Numbered from the stretch's first letter, positions 8,522 to 17,553 are shown. The stretch is DNA of 64,000 nucleotides from JBBQXY01 sp051004815 (GCA_051004815.1 JBPCJY010000085.1:23153-87152), one strand, 5' to 3'. The notes: a model not told the origin generated them from the letters alone. A program made the numbers and translations.

Positions 8522-8537
8522 TGTCTGTTGACAGACA
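8522..8537. promoter_or_regulatory. Putative TetR operator 1
   Basis: Perfect palindrome TGTCTGTTGACAGACA (7-base arms) in the divergent intergenic region, just upstream of the methyltransferase. It shares the pattern TGTCT-N6-AGACA with the palindrome at 8635-8650. A weaker relative (GAGACATACTGTTTC) lies at about 8547-8561. Confidence 0.65.
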
Positions 8538-8634
8538 GACCAGCTTGAGACATACTGTTTCAAATGGACCTTTGTCGTCTCTTTCTCAGTATAGTTGGGC
8601 GAGTGCAGAGAAACAAGGCTCAATCAGGAACATG

Positions 8635-8650
8635 TGTCTCAGATGAGACA
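8635..8650. promoter_or_regulatory. Putative TetR operator 2
   Basis: Perfect palindrome TGTCTCAGATGAGACA (7-base arms) ending 11 bases before the tetR start codon, matching the first site in its outer five bases on each side. The two sites suggest control of both divergent genes by the TetR protein. Confidence 0.65.
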
Positions 8651-8661
8651 AGGAGCGCAAA

Positions 8662-9246
8662 ATGACTCAATCGGCGAGCAATCTACGCGTGAGACGTACG
8701 CAGAAACTGCTGCGGGAGGCGTTAATTGAGTTGATCGAGGAGCAGGGTTTCGAGGCGCTCACCATCGGCGAATTGACCTCACGTGCGATGGTGAGCCGGG
8801 CCGCGTTCTATCGCCATTATCAGGATAAATACGACCTGGTGGAGCAGATCTTTGAGGAAGCCATGAGCACCTTGCTGGGCGCGGTCGGAGATCTGGGGCG
8901 AGAACATCCTCCAGAGATCTGGGTGACGTTCTTCGAGCATATCGCGCACTACGAACGGCTCTATCGAGCACTGCTTGGCAGAAAGGGCAGCCCCTGGTTT
9001 GTAAGGAAGATGCGTGCATCTCTAGCTGGCCTGGTCAAAGAGCGTGGACACCTCCCACACGGACCGGACGCGAGCGTTGTCCACACCTTCTCAGATGAGT
9101 TTGTGCCAGACATCGTGTCTACGATGTTTGTGGAAGCCATCACCTGGTGGCTTGAGCAGGGAAGACCCTACACTCCCAAAGAGATCGCCACGCGCAGTGC
9201 TCTGCTTGCCTCTGCACTCTTCAAAGAAGTGAGCACCTGGCAATGA
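8662..9246 (+). CDS. TetR/AcrR family regulator
   Basis: 194 residues. N-terminal HTH: RVRRTQKLLREALIELIEEQ, FEALTIGELTSRAMVSRAAFYRHYQDKYDLVEQ. The C-terminal half (EIWVTFFEHIAHYERLYRALL, ITWWLEQGRPYTPKEIA) resembles the TetR_C_8 group often found in Firmicutes and Chloroflexota. RBS AAGGAG 8 bases upstream. Ligand unknown. The divergent methyltransferase and the palindromes between them are the likely targets. Confidence 0.9.
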   Translation: MTQSASNLRVRRTQKLLREALIELIEEQGFEALTIGELTSRAMVSRAAFYRHYQDKYDLVEQIFEEAMSTLLGAVGDLGREHPPEIWVTFFEHIAHYERLYRALLGRKGSPWFVRKMRASLAGLVKERGHLPHGPDASVVHTFSDEFVPDIVSTMFVEAITWWLEQGRPYTPKEIATRSALLASALFKEVSTWQ

Positions 9247-9629
9247 CTGATTGCGCACCCAAACATCTGGCCGAGGTTCCTTGTTTCTTGTGAGCATCAT
9301 ACTCTGCTTGATCTACCAATCCTTCTCTCGCACTTCTTGATCGGCGTTCTACTATATGCCCAAAGCAGGGTACTTGTCAGCACTAGAGCGCATAATGATT
9401 CACAGGCCCTCTCGGCAATCATTCACAAGCCCTGCTGTGCGACTGGAAAGGGACGCGACGACGTTCCTGTTGTGGCTGGTCGCCAACAGGCTCAAACGCT
9501 GCTGCATCGCTCATTTGTATGAGCTTTGTCATGGTGTCAGGAAGGGTTTGTATTAACATGCATATAGTATACCGGACATAAGTTCTACTTGTCAATGCGA
9601 AACGGACTAACGAAAGAAAGGACACATTA
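9247..9629. other. Intergenic stretch without a recognisable gene
   Basis: Only short open frames of unconvincing composition are seen (about 60 codons, no ribosome site). A possible extended -10 (TATAGTATACC) lies around 9565, upstream of the small frame that follows. No tRNA or mobile element recognised. Confidence 0.4.
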
Positions 9630-9746
9630 TGAGCAAGAGAGGAAAACAAGTTATATCGCAAGTCACAGCAGGGTATCCGCGAGGGGCAATACATCTCACT
9701 GAAGCCACGCCCTGCCTCCCTCGCGGGTACCCTGTTTTTCGGTGAA
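9630..9746 (+). CDS. Possible 38-residue peptide whose 3' half lies in a hairpin
   Basis: ATG with AAAGGA 7 bases upstream gives MSKRGKQVISQVTAGYPRG ... LPRGYPVFR and a stop. The coding sequence contains the two arms of a strong hairpin (9673-9736) followed by TGTTTTT. Either this is a tiny peptide gene with its terminator built in, or the frame is chance within a regulatory RNA. The internal near-repeat (GYPRG / PRGYP) follows from the hairpin arms. No family recognised. Confidence 0.3.
9673..9741 (+). terminator. Strong hairpin followed by a T run
   Basis: GGGTATCCGCGAGGG pairs with CCCTCGCGGGTACCC (15 pairs, one of them G-U) across a roughly 32-base loop, followed by TGTTTTT. Looks like an intrinsic terminator with a long loop, ending a short transcript that starts upstream of 9630. 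Confidence 0.6.
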
Positions 9747-9768
9747 ATGATGGTGGGGATGTTTAGCT

Positions 9769-10935
9769 TTAGTGGGTGGAGCTAAAGAATCTGGTCATCA
9801 GTTCGTTCTGATTGAAGCCGCAGGTGTTTCTCAGGCAACCCAATCCCCACAGTTGCTCAATGGTTGCGAGCAGCGAGTAGTGGTTGTAAGGCGTAGAGCT
9901 GTCGTAGAAGTGCTGTGGGTGCTGCGACGTAATCACCAGGGATGGTGCATTTGCGCCGCCTAGCGTAACGCTCGCCACACCTCGTGGACTGTGGCAGCAG
10001 CCATTAAAACCACTGAAATCATTCTCGTCCCACACCAGTACAATCGCAGAGTTCTCTTTCCATGCTTGCGATGCCATGATTTGTGAGACAAGCGACTGCA
10101 CGAATGTATCTCCCATGTTAATGATGCTGTGGTCAAGGCCTGATGCTGGATAAGCGCAGCCAGCCATGCCAAGGTACTGAGCATCGGAAGGATTTATCCC
10201 GTGCATATCATGGCAGGTGTCGGGGCTGATCCAGACAAAATTGGGAACCTTACCAGACTGCAAGTCTACACTTAACTGGGTGTACGGGACAATTTTCTGC
10301 ATACGTGCCGCATTATTGCGAATATCGGTAAAATACATGAACGGGTTATGCTTTTGCACGTAGAGCTGGACTGGAACCTGTTGTCCGTTTTCAGTGCGAT
10401 AGGGATAATAGCCGCCGGTATAGCCTACTGAGGGCATGGATTGCATGTACGCCTTCCAGGAGAGGTTGTGGGCCTCAAGTTGATCCACGATAGTCTTGCC
10501 ATTGAACCAGAAAGGTTGCTGGCTGGCACTCGCAATTTCAGGCGGAGTGAGGAGTTCCTTCCCATTGGTATAGCCTGAACTGGGGTTAAATTCTGTCGGG
10601 GGGCAGGTGACAGTTGCTCCAGCCACACAGTCAGCCCAGACGCCTTGAAAATCACCGGAAATAGCGGCCAGATAGTTCGGTAGGCTTGGATGGGTGACTC
10701 CGTAGTAGTTCAAGGAGACAGCGGACTGATTCGCCAGGTTGCTAATGAAGGGAGCATCAGCCGTATTTCCAATCACTTCATTCGTTGCGTGGTTCTCCAT
10801 CATGACGTAGAAGATGTGGTCAAATTTGGAATTACCTTGTGTGCTAGAGGTTGCGCCTGCGGGCGTAACTTGCACGACAAACACCAGAGAAAGTAGGAAA
10901 CTCAGGGCTACCAGTACACCAAGAATGCGTCGCAT
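9769..10935 (-). CDS. Secreted phosphoesterase (phospholipase C / acid phosphatase family)
   Basis: 388 residues from the ATG at 10935, preceded by a perfect AAGGAGGAG; a longer in-frame extension lacks a ribosome site. Clear Sec signal peptide (MRRILGVLVALSFLLSLVFV ... TPAGA). The phosphoesterase core (PF04185 type) has FDHIFYVMMENHATNEVIGN near the start, THPSLPNYLAAISGDF, WISPDTCHDMHG and IVLVWDENDFSG, giving the metal-binding Glu/Asn and Asp/His set. Probably releases phosphate from phospholipids or phosphomonoesters outside the cell. No visible Pho box. Confidence 0.85.
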   Translation of the reverse strand: MRRILGVLVALSFLLSLVFVVQVTPAGATSSTQGNSKFDHIFYVMMENHATNEVIGNTADAPFISNLANQSAVSLNYYGVTHPSLPNYLAAISGDFQGVWADCVAGATVTCPPTEFNPSSGYTNGKELLTPPEIASASQQPFWFNGKTIVDQLEAHNLSWKAYMQSMPSVGYTGGYYPYRTENGQQVPVQLYVQKHNPFMYFTDIRNNAARMQKIVPYTQLSVDLQSGKVPNFVWISPDTCHDMHGINPSDAQYLGMAGCAYPASGLDHSIINMGDTFVQSLVSQIMASQAWKENSAIVLVWDENDFSGFNGCCHSPRGVASVTLGGANAPSLVITSQHPQHFYDSSTPYNHYSLLATIEQLWGLGCLRNTCGFNQNELMTRFFSSTH

Positions 10936-11049
10936 AGCTCCTCCTTGAGAATGATAGGGAAAGACTACGAAACAGTGAACCATAAAGCTGGTTCCAATAC
11001 TAACTATACGACAATCAACGCATGCTTGTGTAGAGTAATGCGGAAGATG

Positions 11050-11098
11050 AACACACGAAAACGGCGCGGTCAGCTTGACCACGCCATTTTCGTGTGTT
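11050..11098. terminator. Bidirectional-looking hairpin terminator
   Basis: Long inverted repeat: AACACACGAAAACGGCG ... GGTCA / TGACC ... CGCCATTTTCGTGTGTTT, interrupted by three mismatches, with short A and T runs at the ends. Placed just past the stop of the 138-residue gene on the minus strand. Confidence 0.65.
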
Positions 11099-11111
11099 TA
11101 GCACTGGATAG

Positions 11112-11528
11112 TTAGAAACTTGTGGGTGGTATCACGTATTGAGCTTGTGGTTGCTGCTGCCGCACCTGATAATCAAGCGAATTGAGCACGTCATGGAGGG
11201 CAGTATTTTGCTGGATCGCTCCTACTGCTGCTGTGATGAGTAGCGGATGCACAACCAGACCAACGGCACCGACGGCGATCTGATCTACCCAATCATGTGC
11301 GCCTACTGTGACGAGCGTACCATCGTTGCTATATTGCAATGAGATTGTCAGAGCCTTATTAAACCCTGTAATCGCTCGCAGGGTGCTTTCCTTCTTGAGT
11401 TGTACGAACATCTGGTTCTCATCGCCGAATTGTTGCGTCTGATAGCCCTGCCCCTGGTATTCGAGGACGAGCGTTTGTGCAATCCTCTGGAGGTCGAGGT
11501 TGCGCGTCTGATAGAAACGTGTTTCCAT
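11112..11528 (-). CDS. Conserved-looking hypothetical protein
   Basis: 138 residues, not recognised. A basic/aromatic N-terminal alpha/beta part (RFYQTRNLDLQRIAQTLVLE ... FVQLKKE) is followed by a Gly/Ala-rich hydrophobic stretch (VDQIAVGAVGLVVHPLLITA) that could cross or lie on a membrane, and a Gln-rich end. The layout (small sheet, then a glycine-rich hydrophobic hairpin) resembles membrane-associated stress or DUF-type proteins. ATG preceded by GAGAGGAAAGAC. Monocistronic, with its own terminator. Confidence 0.6.
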   Translation of the reverse strand: METRFYQTRNLDLQRIAQTLVLEYQGQGYQTQQFGDENQMFVQLKKESTLRAITGFNKALTISLQYSNDGTLVTVGAHDWVDQIAVGAVGLVVHPLLITAAVGAIQQNTALHDVLNSLDYQVRQQQPQAQYVIPPTSF

Positions 11529-11649
11529 GTCTTTCCTCTCTGTAATATATCGTGTTTATACTTGTAAGTCTTGTCTCCCTTCCCGTTTGGAAAAGAAAGA
11601 AAAGCCTCTTACCAACTATAATACGTGGCTAAAGTAGTTTGGTTGTGAC

Positions 11650-12633
11650 TTAGCTTTTATCGGTCAGTAGTACGACTTTGCCCTGGACTTTGCGCTGCAT
11701 CATCGCGTTAAGGGCCTCTGCTGCTTGATCGAGAGGATAGGTGGCGGAGATATAGGGCTGGAGCTTGCCCTGTACAAGCCAAGTGAGTAGTGCTTGAAAA
11801 TTCTGTTGATTGCCTCTTGGGTTGTGTTCTGTGAATGCGCCCCAAAATACACCAACGATAGAGCAGCCTTTAAGCAGTGGAAGATTAAGCGGAATGCGCG
11901 GAATATCACCAGCCGTGAAGCCAATGACCAGGTAGCGACCCTCCCAAGCCATGCCGCGTAGTGCTGCTTCCGCGTAATTGCCTCCCACCGGATCGTAGAC
12001 GACATCGACGCCCTTGCCGTCGGTAAGCTCCTTGATCCGTGTCTTGAGGTCTTCTGTGCTGTAATTAATGACCTCGTCCGCACCATATTGCTTACAGAGC
12101 GCAAGCTTCTCAGCGGTCGAGGCGGCAGCAATGACATTGGCTCCCATCAGCTTACCCAGCTCGACTGCCGCAAGCCCTACGCCTCCTGATGCGCCGAGTA
12201 CTAGCAGTGTTTCGTTTGTTTTAAGGTAAGCTCTATCCTTCAGCGCGTGGTAAGAGGTGGCATAAACGAGGGGAAAGGCGGCGGCGGTGGCGAAATTGAT
12301 GCCATTGGGGATGGGGATGGTTTTCGCGGCGTCGGCGGCTACTTCCTCCGCGAATCCACCCCAGCCAGCGAAGGCAAACACGTTATCACCGACTTTAAAG
12401 CTCTCCGCTCCCTCGCCTACCTCTTTAATGACGCCTGCAACATCACTGCCGGGGGAGAAAGGCATAGGCGGCTTGAACTGGTATTTGCCTTGAATAATAA
12501 GTGTATCGGGGAAGTTGAGCGCACAGGCTTTCACACTGATGACCACCTGACCCTTTTTTGGTTGTGGGGGTGCAATATCTTCCAGGACAAGGCTGTCGGG
12601 TGGGCCATAGGCTTTACATAAAACGGCTTTCAT
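11650..12633 (-). CDS. Medium-chain NADPH:quinone oxidoreductase
   Basis: 327 residues from the ATG at 12633. Zinc-free MDR family of the quinone reductase type: N-terminal GroES-like part (FPDTLIIQGKYQFKPPMPFS, GSDVAGVIKEVGEG) and Rossmann part with VLGASGGVGLAAVELGKLMG. VVYDPVGGNYAEAALRGMAW is the family hallmark. The cysteines of zinc-type alcohol dehydrogenases are absent. Likely reduces quinones or activated alkenes with NADPH in the cytoplasm. Single-gene unit. Confidence 0.88.
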   Translation of the reverse strand: MKAVLCKAYGPPDSLVLEDIAPPQPKKGQVVISVKACALNFPDTLIIQGKYQFKPPMPFSPGSDVAGVIKEVGEGAESFKVGDNVFAFAGWGGFAEEVAADAAKTIPIPNGINFATAAAFPLVYATSYHALKDRAYLKTNETLLVLGASGGVGLAAVELGKLMGANVIAAASTAEKLALCKQYGADEVINYSTEDLKTRIKELTDGKGVDVVYDPVGGNYAEAALRGMAWEGRYLVIGFTAGDIPRIPLNLPLLKGCSIVGVFWGAFTEHNPRGNQQNFQALLTWLVQGKLQPYISATYPLDQAAEALNAMMQRKVQGKVVLLTDKS

Positions 12634-12899
12634 CGCGTGGCTCCTCACAAAATAGGGGGCTGCCAGCAAGGCAGTCCGCCAATGCTTTTTATGCCATGCA
12701 TTATAGCAGATGTCTTGCTGTCCCTGTTTTGTTAGAGTTGAGCCTCATTCTTGACGTATCTTATGCAATTCTCTACAATGAGCGTGGGAACAAATTCTTT
12801 TAGAGGTTGTTAGGAGCGTTTGCTGGAGGCAGGGTTACTCAACAGGCTTTTTTTGCCGCCTTCGGCGGCAGAGAAGGGGGAGAATCTGGGGGACACCCC

Positions 12900-12926
12900 A
12901 TTACCTGTCCCCCAGACAGGGTGCGG
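12900..12926. repeat. Repeat B copy 1 (intact)
   Basis: ATTACCTGTCCCCCAGACAG followed by GGTGCGG; CCTGTC and GACAGG form a small hairpin. Same sequence at 30924-30950, and an interrupted copy at 41459-41650. It lies in the 365-base gap between the quinone reductase and the kinase gene; the rest of that gap shows a GCCGCC-TTC-GGCGGC hairpin at about 12855 and no gene. Confidence 0.8.
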
Positions 12927-12998
12927 CAAAGGGCTGCCGTCCTCTGCACTCCTGCTTGGTGCCACTTGTGAGTAGTGCTGTTGTTGGAGGCATGCATG

Positions 12999-15074
12999 AT
13001 GGCAGATCTGGTAGGGCAACAAATAGGCAATTATCGCCTGGTACGCTTGTTGGGTCAGGGAGGCTTTGCCGAAGTCTACCTGGGCGAACATGTTTACCTG
13101 GGGACCTCTGCTGCCATCAAAATACTCCATGCGCAACTTGCCAGCGAAGATGTGGAGCAGTTTCAGACTGAGTCGCGTACCATCGCCCGACTGGCCCATC
13201 CACATATTGTGCGTGTACTGGATTTTGGTGTGGCGGATGCAACGCCATATCTGGTGGTAGACTATGCGCCCAATGGCACTTTGCGCAAGCGACACCCCAG
13301 AAGTTCATTGCCCGCGCTTTCAACTATCGTGACCTATGTTACGCAGATTTCCTCTGCATTGCAATATGCTCACGATCAGAAGGTCATTCATCGCGATGTC
13401 AAGCCGGAGAATATGTTGCTCGGTCGCGATAACGAAGTGTTGCTTAGTGACTTCGGCATTGCCCTGGTGGCGCAGAGTACAAACTATCACAGTACGCAGG
13501 GCGTACAAGAGCTGGCTGGCACTATTGCCTATATGGCACCGGAGCAGATTCAGTCGCGAGCTTGCCCTAATAGTGATCAGTATTCGCTGGGTGTTGTTGT
13601 CTATGAATGGTTGAGCGGTACGCGTCCCTTTCAAGGTTCGTTTGCCGAAATTGCTGTCAAGCATACGCTCGCGCTCCCACCGCCTTTGCATGAAAAAGTG
13701 CCAACACTCGCACCTGCTATTGAAGCCGTGGTAATGAAAACACTGGCGAAAGATCCGAAAGAGCGTTATGAAAATATGCGGACGTTTGCCCACGCCTTAC
13801 AACAGGCCTATCTACAGACGCCCGCAACGACGATTCACCTGGGCAATACGTCGGTTCCCACGGAGCAACCGGCTGCTGGAGTGGAAACGATCCAGCTTTC
13901 TAATGAGGAGGAGAACTCGCCCGCCGCTCTGCTGACTGTGCCAATTGAGACAACAGCACTGCCGACGCTGTCAGATACCACGGCGGTACCGCCGTCTTCA
14001 GCACTGGAAACGCCAGTGCTGGCAGAAGCGCAATCACTCGCGCCGCCGGTACGCCGTGGTATTTCACGGCGTACCGTGTTGCGTGGATTGATTGGTGCTG
14101 CCGCGGTTGGGGTCGCGGGTGGCGGGCTGATATGGTTGTTGCATAACCAGGCTTCGCAAGGCTTACTCACTCCCACCCCTTCCTCTAGTGCTGAAGGGAG
14201 CACGCTCTACACGTTTCGCGGTCACTCAACGTGGGTGTGGGCGGCGGCATGGTCGCCGGATAGTTCGCGCATCGCCTCGGCCAGTGGTGATGGTACGGCG
14301 CAAGTGTGGGATGCTTTGAGCGGCGATCACCTCACCGTCTTTTATGGTCATAGCAATTCTGTCTATACTGTCGCATGGTCGCCAGATGGTAGACGTATCG
14401 CCTCGGCGGGCTATGATAAGACGGTGCAGGTGTGGGATGCTACGTATGGCGACCATTTTCTTAGCTATCTCGGGCATTCCGCTTTGGTGTGGTCGGTCGC
14501 GTGGGCACCGGATGGTAAGCGCATCGCCTCGGCAGGTGGGGATAAGACGGTGCGAGTGTGGGATGCCACCAATGGTTCGCCTCAGCTTACCTATCGTGGT
14601 CATACTGGTTTTGTCTATAGAATTGCGTGGTCGCCGGATAGTAAGTACATTGCTTCGGCCAGTGACGATGGCACCGTGCAGGTATGGGATGCTACTAACG
14701 GGCATTTGCTCTACACCTTCCAATCCATATCCGCGTCAATGTTGGCCGTCGCGTGGTCGCCACAAGGACAACGTATCGCCTCAGTTGGTAGTGATGGCAA
14801 GGTGCAGGTGTGGGATGCGGTGAGTGGCAACCATCTGTACATCTATTATGGACACAGCGATTTCGTCTATGCCGTTGCGTGGTCGCCAGATGGGGAGCGT
14901 ATTGCCTCTGGCGGTGATGATAAAACGGTACAGGTCTGGAACGCGAATGATGGCAGCGATGCCTATATCTATCATGGACATACCAATAGCGTTCGCTCGG
15001 TGGCATGGGCCACCAATGGCAAACAAATTACCTCGGCTTCCTGGGACAAGACGGTGCAAGTCTGGCGTGCTTGA
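12999..15074 (+). CDS. Membrane Ser/Thr protein kinase with C-terminal WD40 propeller
   Basis: 691 residues. ATG at 12999 chosen for its 8-base spacing from GGAGG (12986-12990); the ATG at 12996 is nearly as good. Residues ~10-280 are a PknB-type kinase: glycine loop [12 protein letters not shown], lysine in AAIKILH, catalytic [17 protein letters not shown], and YMAPEQ in the activation segment. Then a ~100-residue Thr/Pro-rich linker, one membrane helix ([18 protein letters not shown]), and seven WD40 repeats (from ~14203), each with the VAWSPDGxRIAS ... VQVWDA pattern, forming an extracytoplasmic propeller that may sense a ligand or partner. Common in Ktedonobacteria. Partner unknown. Confidence 0.93.
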   Translation: MADLVGQQIGNYRLVRLLGQGGFAEVYLGEHVYLGTSAAIKILHAQLASEDVEQFQTESRTIARLAHPHIVRVLDFGVADATPYLVVDYAPNGTLRKRHPRSSLPALSTIVTYVTQISSALQYAHDQKVIHRDVKPENMLLGRDNEVLLSDFGIALVAQSTNYHSTQGVQELAGTIAYMAPEQIQSRACPNSDQYSLGVVVYEWLSGTRPFQGSFAEIAVKHTLALPPPLHEKVPTLAPAIEAVVMKTLAKDPKERYENMRTFAHALQQAYLQTPATTIHLGNTSVPTEQPAAGVETIQLSNEEENSPAALLTVPIETTALPTLSDTTAVPPSSALETPVLAEAQSLAPPVRRGISRRTVLRGLIGAAAVGVAGGGLIWLLHNQASQGLLTPTPSSSAEGSTLYTFRGHSTWVWAAAWSPDSSRIASASGDGTAQVWDALSGDHLTVFYGHSNSVYTVAWSPDGRRIASAGYDKTVQVWDATYGDHFLSYLGHSALVWSVAWAPDGKRIASAGGDKTVRVWDATNGSPQLTYRGHTGFVYRIAWSPDSKYIASASDDGTVQVWDATNGHLLYTFQSISASMLAVAWSPQGQRIASVGSDGKVQVWDAVSGNHLYIYYGHSDFVYAVAWSPDGERIASGGDDKTVQVWNANDGSDAYIYHGHTNSVRSVAWATNGKQITSASWDKTVQVWRA

Positions 15075-15162
15075 TAAGATCATTATTACTTATGGGTTAA
15101 AGTTTCAGATTGTTTTGCTGGCCTGATATGGTATAAAGAGGCGACTGAAAGCAGTATGACCT

Positions 15163-15452
15163 GTGAACTACCACGGAGCGAAAGACTCCGTGGCTTCTTC
15201 GGAAGCCTGAGTTCACCGGACTCGTTTCCAGAAATGGGAATAGCGTTCAATTGGTCATGACACCTGCGGTTGACGCATCAGACCGCTGCTCTGTCATTTG
15301 GGTTTAAGAAGGGCTGAGGACAGGTCCGGTGATCCAAGTGCAACAAGCCTTTTGAACAGTGTCGAGATGAGGTCGGATTCTCTTCGTGGTCACAGCGCAG
15401 AGATACGCATCACCCGCGCAAGCGGAGCTTTTTTCCGAAAGGGATCGTCAGG
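15163..15452 (+). ncRNA. Putative omega RNA of an IscB (OMEGA) element
   Basis: Directly upstream of an IscB-like frame, where omega RNAs lie. Several nested helices are visible: GTGAACT (15163-15169) pairs with AGTTCAC (15210-15216) and encloses two hairpins, CCACGGAG/CTCCGTGG and CTTC-TTCG-GAAG (UUCG tetraloop). CCGGAC (15216-15221) pairs over a distance with GTCCGG (15324-15329). Inside that, ATGACA (15257-15262) pairs with TGTCAT (15292-15297) and GCGGT with ACCGC. The ends are approximate. In known systems the guide is the ~16 bases just 5' of the scaffold, here around 15147-15162. Identity is inferred from position and structure, not from a model search. Confidence 0.65.
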
Positions 15453-16126
15453 ATGAATGTCGTTTTTGTGCTTTCAGCGGACAAGGAACCGCTCATGCCT
15501 TGCACGCCGGCGATTGCTCGTTTATTACTCAAGGAGGGAGAGGTGCATCATCTCATATTTCGGAGCGAGCAAGGAAGTGATGAAGAAACCAATTTGCTGA
15601 CGCTTTGTAAGACCTGTCATGATGGGCTTCATGCGAGAACCGTCACCTTGAAGCGCACCGGCAAGAAAAAGGGAAACCTGCTGCATGCCACGCAGATGAA
15701 CAGCATCCGCATCCAATTGCTCAGCGGGTGGAAGCGGAGGAAACCTGGGGCTTTGTCACCAAAGAGCATCGCCTTTTGGCAGGACTTCCCAAAGAGCATG
15801 TCTTTGATGCTACGATGATTGCCACACGAGGAAAAAACCCAACGTTTCACACAACGAGCGTGGTCAAGAAGAGGTGTGTCTCAGATGGGGATTACCAACA
15901 GACCAAGGGGAGCAGGAGCGCACAACGCATCCCCACAGGGAAAATAGCCGGTTTCCGGAAGTTTGATAAGGTGTGGTACGCGAGGCAAGAATACTTCATT
16001 CGCTCTCACCTGATGGTCGTCTGCACATACCAGAAAAAGTTTCTCATTCACTCCGGTGATGAGGCAAAAAATAGTGGAGGAAATGGCTGCAAAATCGGAT
16101 TTTGCTTTTGGGACCATGGAGGGTGA
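15453..16126 (+). pseudogene. iscB: Degraded IscB nuclease (PLMP-HNH frame plus out-of-frame RuvC-III end)
   Basis: The frame 15453-15818 begins with the IscB N-terminal signature (VFVLSADKEPLMPCTPAIAR, the PLMP domain) and then passes directly into an HNH nuclease (EVHHLIFRSEQGSDEETNLL, LCKTCHDGLHA) with its His-His, Asn and His residues intact, and ATQMNSIRIQLL. RuvC-I, the bridge helix and RuvC-II (about 150 residues in full IscB) are missing. After about 15725 the homology continues in another frame: EETWGFVTKEHRLLAGLPKE, HVFDATMIA (RuvC-III aspartate), KIAGFRKFDKVWYARQEYFI. So one internal deletion and one frameshift. The upstream frame alone resembles the short PLMP-HNH proteins named IshB. 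IS605-like ends are not clear. Confidence 0.8.
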
Positions 16127-16279
16127 GCAGGATCATATCCCCTGTCTGGTGAAAAGTGACCCTCGGATGCGTACCACTTGTCATGGTATGGAAGGTGAAA
16201 CAAGACTCGACCATTCAGCTTTGATGAGTACATAAGCATGACTTGAAAAAACATTTTTGGAAGGAACGAACTTTTTGAA

Positions 16280-17458
16280 GTGATGGATCCTTGTGTTGTA
16301 GCTAGTGGCAATGCGAGTCAGGAGACGATTCGCTATTCCATTGGAAAGAGGGAAAAGCGGTGCTTCATCCACAAAGCTGATGACTTCGTGGTTTTCTCGC
16401 CGCCGCAGAATAAAAAATCCACTGCGGCAATAGGTAGTGGCGCGAGGATGATCGTCCTATCTTTAGTGCTGTTTTTTAGTAGCGCGTGCTCATCGAGTGC
16501 GCTATCAGGGCCAGCGCAAGGAGTGGCTACAGCGTCTCCTGTTCCCACTACCACTATTACTGGCAATGGGATGTTGCCTGGACAGCAGGTGTGGAAACAA
16601 CATGTCTCATCATTGCTATTTGGCACTAATGATACCTACGAGTATAAGCAGCAGAATATTCAGACCGAGACTTCTATACAGGATGCGCTACACCATGCTG
16701 GTTTCACCTTACTACGGAGTTTCTTTCCAGATAATGCGAGCGATGCAGCGATTGAGCAGCGTATGCTGACCATTGAACGTAGCGGTGCAACGTGCCTGGG
16801 TGTCATTACCAATATCTTCAATACTGCCTTTAACGAGCATCTCGTGCGCTATTTAGGGAAACGTTGCCAGATGTATGAGTTTGGCAATGAGGCAGACTTC
16901 GCCAACGTGCCAGTTAAGAGCTATGTAGCCCTGTGGAATAAGTGGATACCATTGTTGCGACAGATCAATCCGCAGGCGAAATTCATTGGCCCGGTGACAT
17001 TCAGCCCATTGGGCGATCATGATTTCATGCGTAATTTCTTGCTGGGAGTCAAAGCGTCCGGTATTCTACCGGATGCCATTAGTTTTCACTGGTATCCTTG
17101 CTTCAATAACACAGAGCGTGCTTGCCTTGCTAAGGCGAGTGAGGCAAAGCAGGTCGTCTTGAATGTGCGTACGATGGTGCGAACGATTTTGGGAAGAGAT
17201 GTGCCGGTGGGCGTATCCGAGTGGAACTTTGATCCTGGCAATCCACCCCCATCTTATGGTGATGATGCGAACTTTATGAGCCAGTTCACGACCGTTGCTC
17301 TGACGGGTATGGCACAAGCGGGTGCAGCATTTGCCTGTCAATTCGATGCCGCTAGCTATGCTGGCTACGGTCACCTGGATATGTTTGACTTGAGCAATGA
17401 TCAGCCGAAAGCGCAGTTTTTAGCGATGCAAAAGCTGATTCAAAATTATCAACCGTGA
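16280..17458 (+). CDS. Secreted glycoside hydrolase-like (clan GH-A type) protein
   Basis: Up to 392 residues; the start is uncertain. A hydrophobic segment ending in a lipobox-like FFSSAC (residues ~58-70 of this frame) suggests a lipoprotein, so the real start may be the ATG at 16448 or a non-ATG codon just upstream; the first ~50 residues look non-native. The rest fits a TIM barrel of the GH39/GH5 kind: LLRSFFPDNA, MYEFGNEADF (acid/base Glu after Asn), ISFHWYPCF, and VGVSEWNFDPG (nucleophile Glu). Several cysteines (TCLG, KRC, YPC, RAC) suggest disulfides outside the cell. Substrate unknown. The IscB remnant lies just upstream and may have displaced its promoter. Confidence 0.7.
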   Translation: MMDPCVVASGNASQETIRYSIGKREKRCFIHKADDFVVFSPPQNKKSTAAIGSGARMIVLSLVLFFSSACSSSALSGPAQGVATASPVPTTTITGNGMLPGQQVWKQHVSSLLFGTNDTYEYKQQNIQTETSIQDALHHAGFTLLRSFFPDNASDAAIEQRMLTIERSGATCLGVITNIFNTAFNEHLVRYLGKRCQMYEFGNEADFANVPVKSYVALWNKWIPLLRQINPQAKFIGPVTFSPLGDHDFMRNFLLGVKASGILPDAISFHWYPCFNNTERACLAKASEAKQVVLNVRTMVRTILGRDVPVGVSEWNFDPGNPPPSYGDDANFMSQFTTVALTGMAQAGAAFACQFDAASYAGYGHLDMFDLSNDQPKAQFLAMQKLIQNYQP

Positions 17459-17553
17459 ACTCGCAAGGGCACAACAATGCATGCTTGATGATATAATTGT
17501 AGCGAGCCTGGCGAAGATCATGTAAGCAAATTTTCGGGAAGAGAGTCTTCTTT

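Noticed and set aside
9337..9694. Overlapping frames of 60-90 codons on both strands
   Set aside because: No ribosome sites, no known domains; the stretch also carries the small frame and hairpin described separately.
12810..13295. 161-codon minus-strand frame
   Set aside because: Crosses repeat B and the start of the kinase gene on the other strand; no recognisable domain.
14226..15083. Several long minus-strand frames
   Set aside because: They are antisense to the WD40 repeats, and their apparent internal repetition mirrors the propeller blades.
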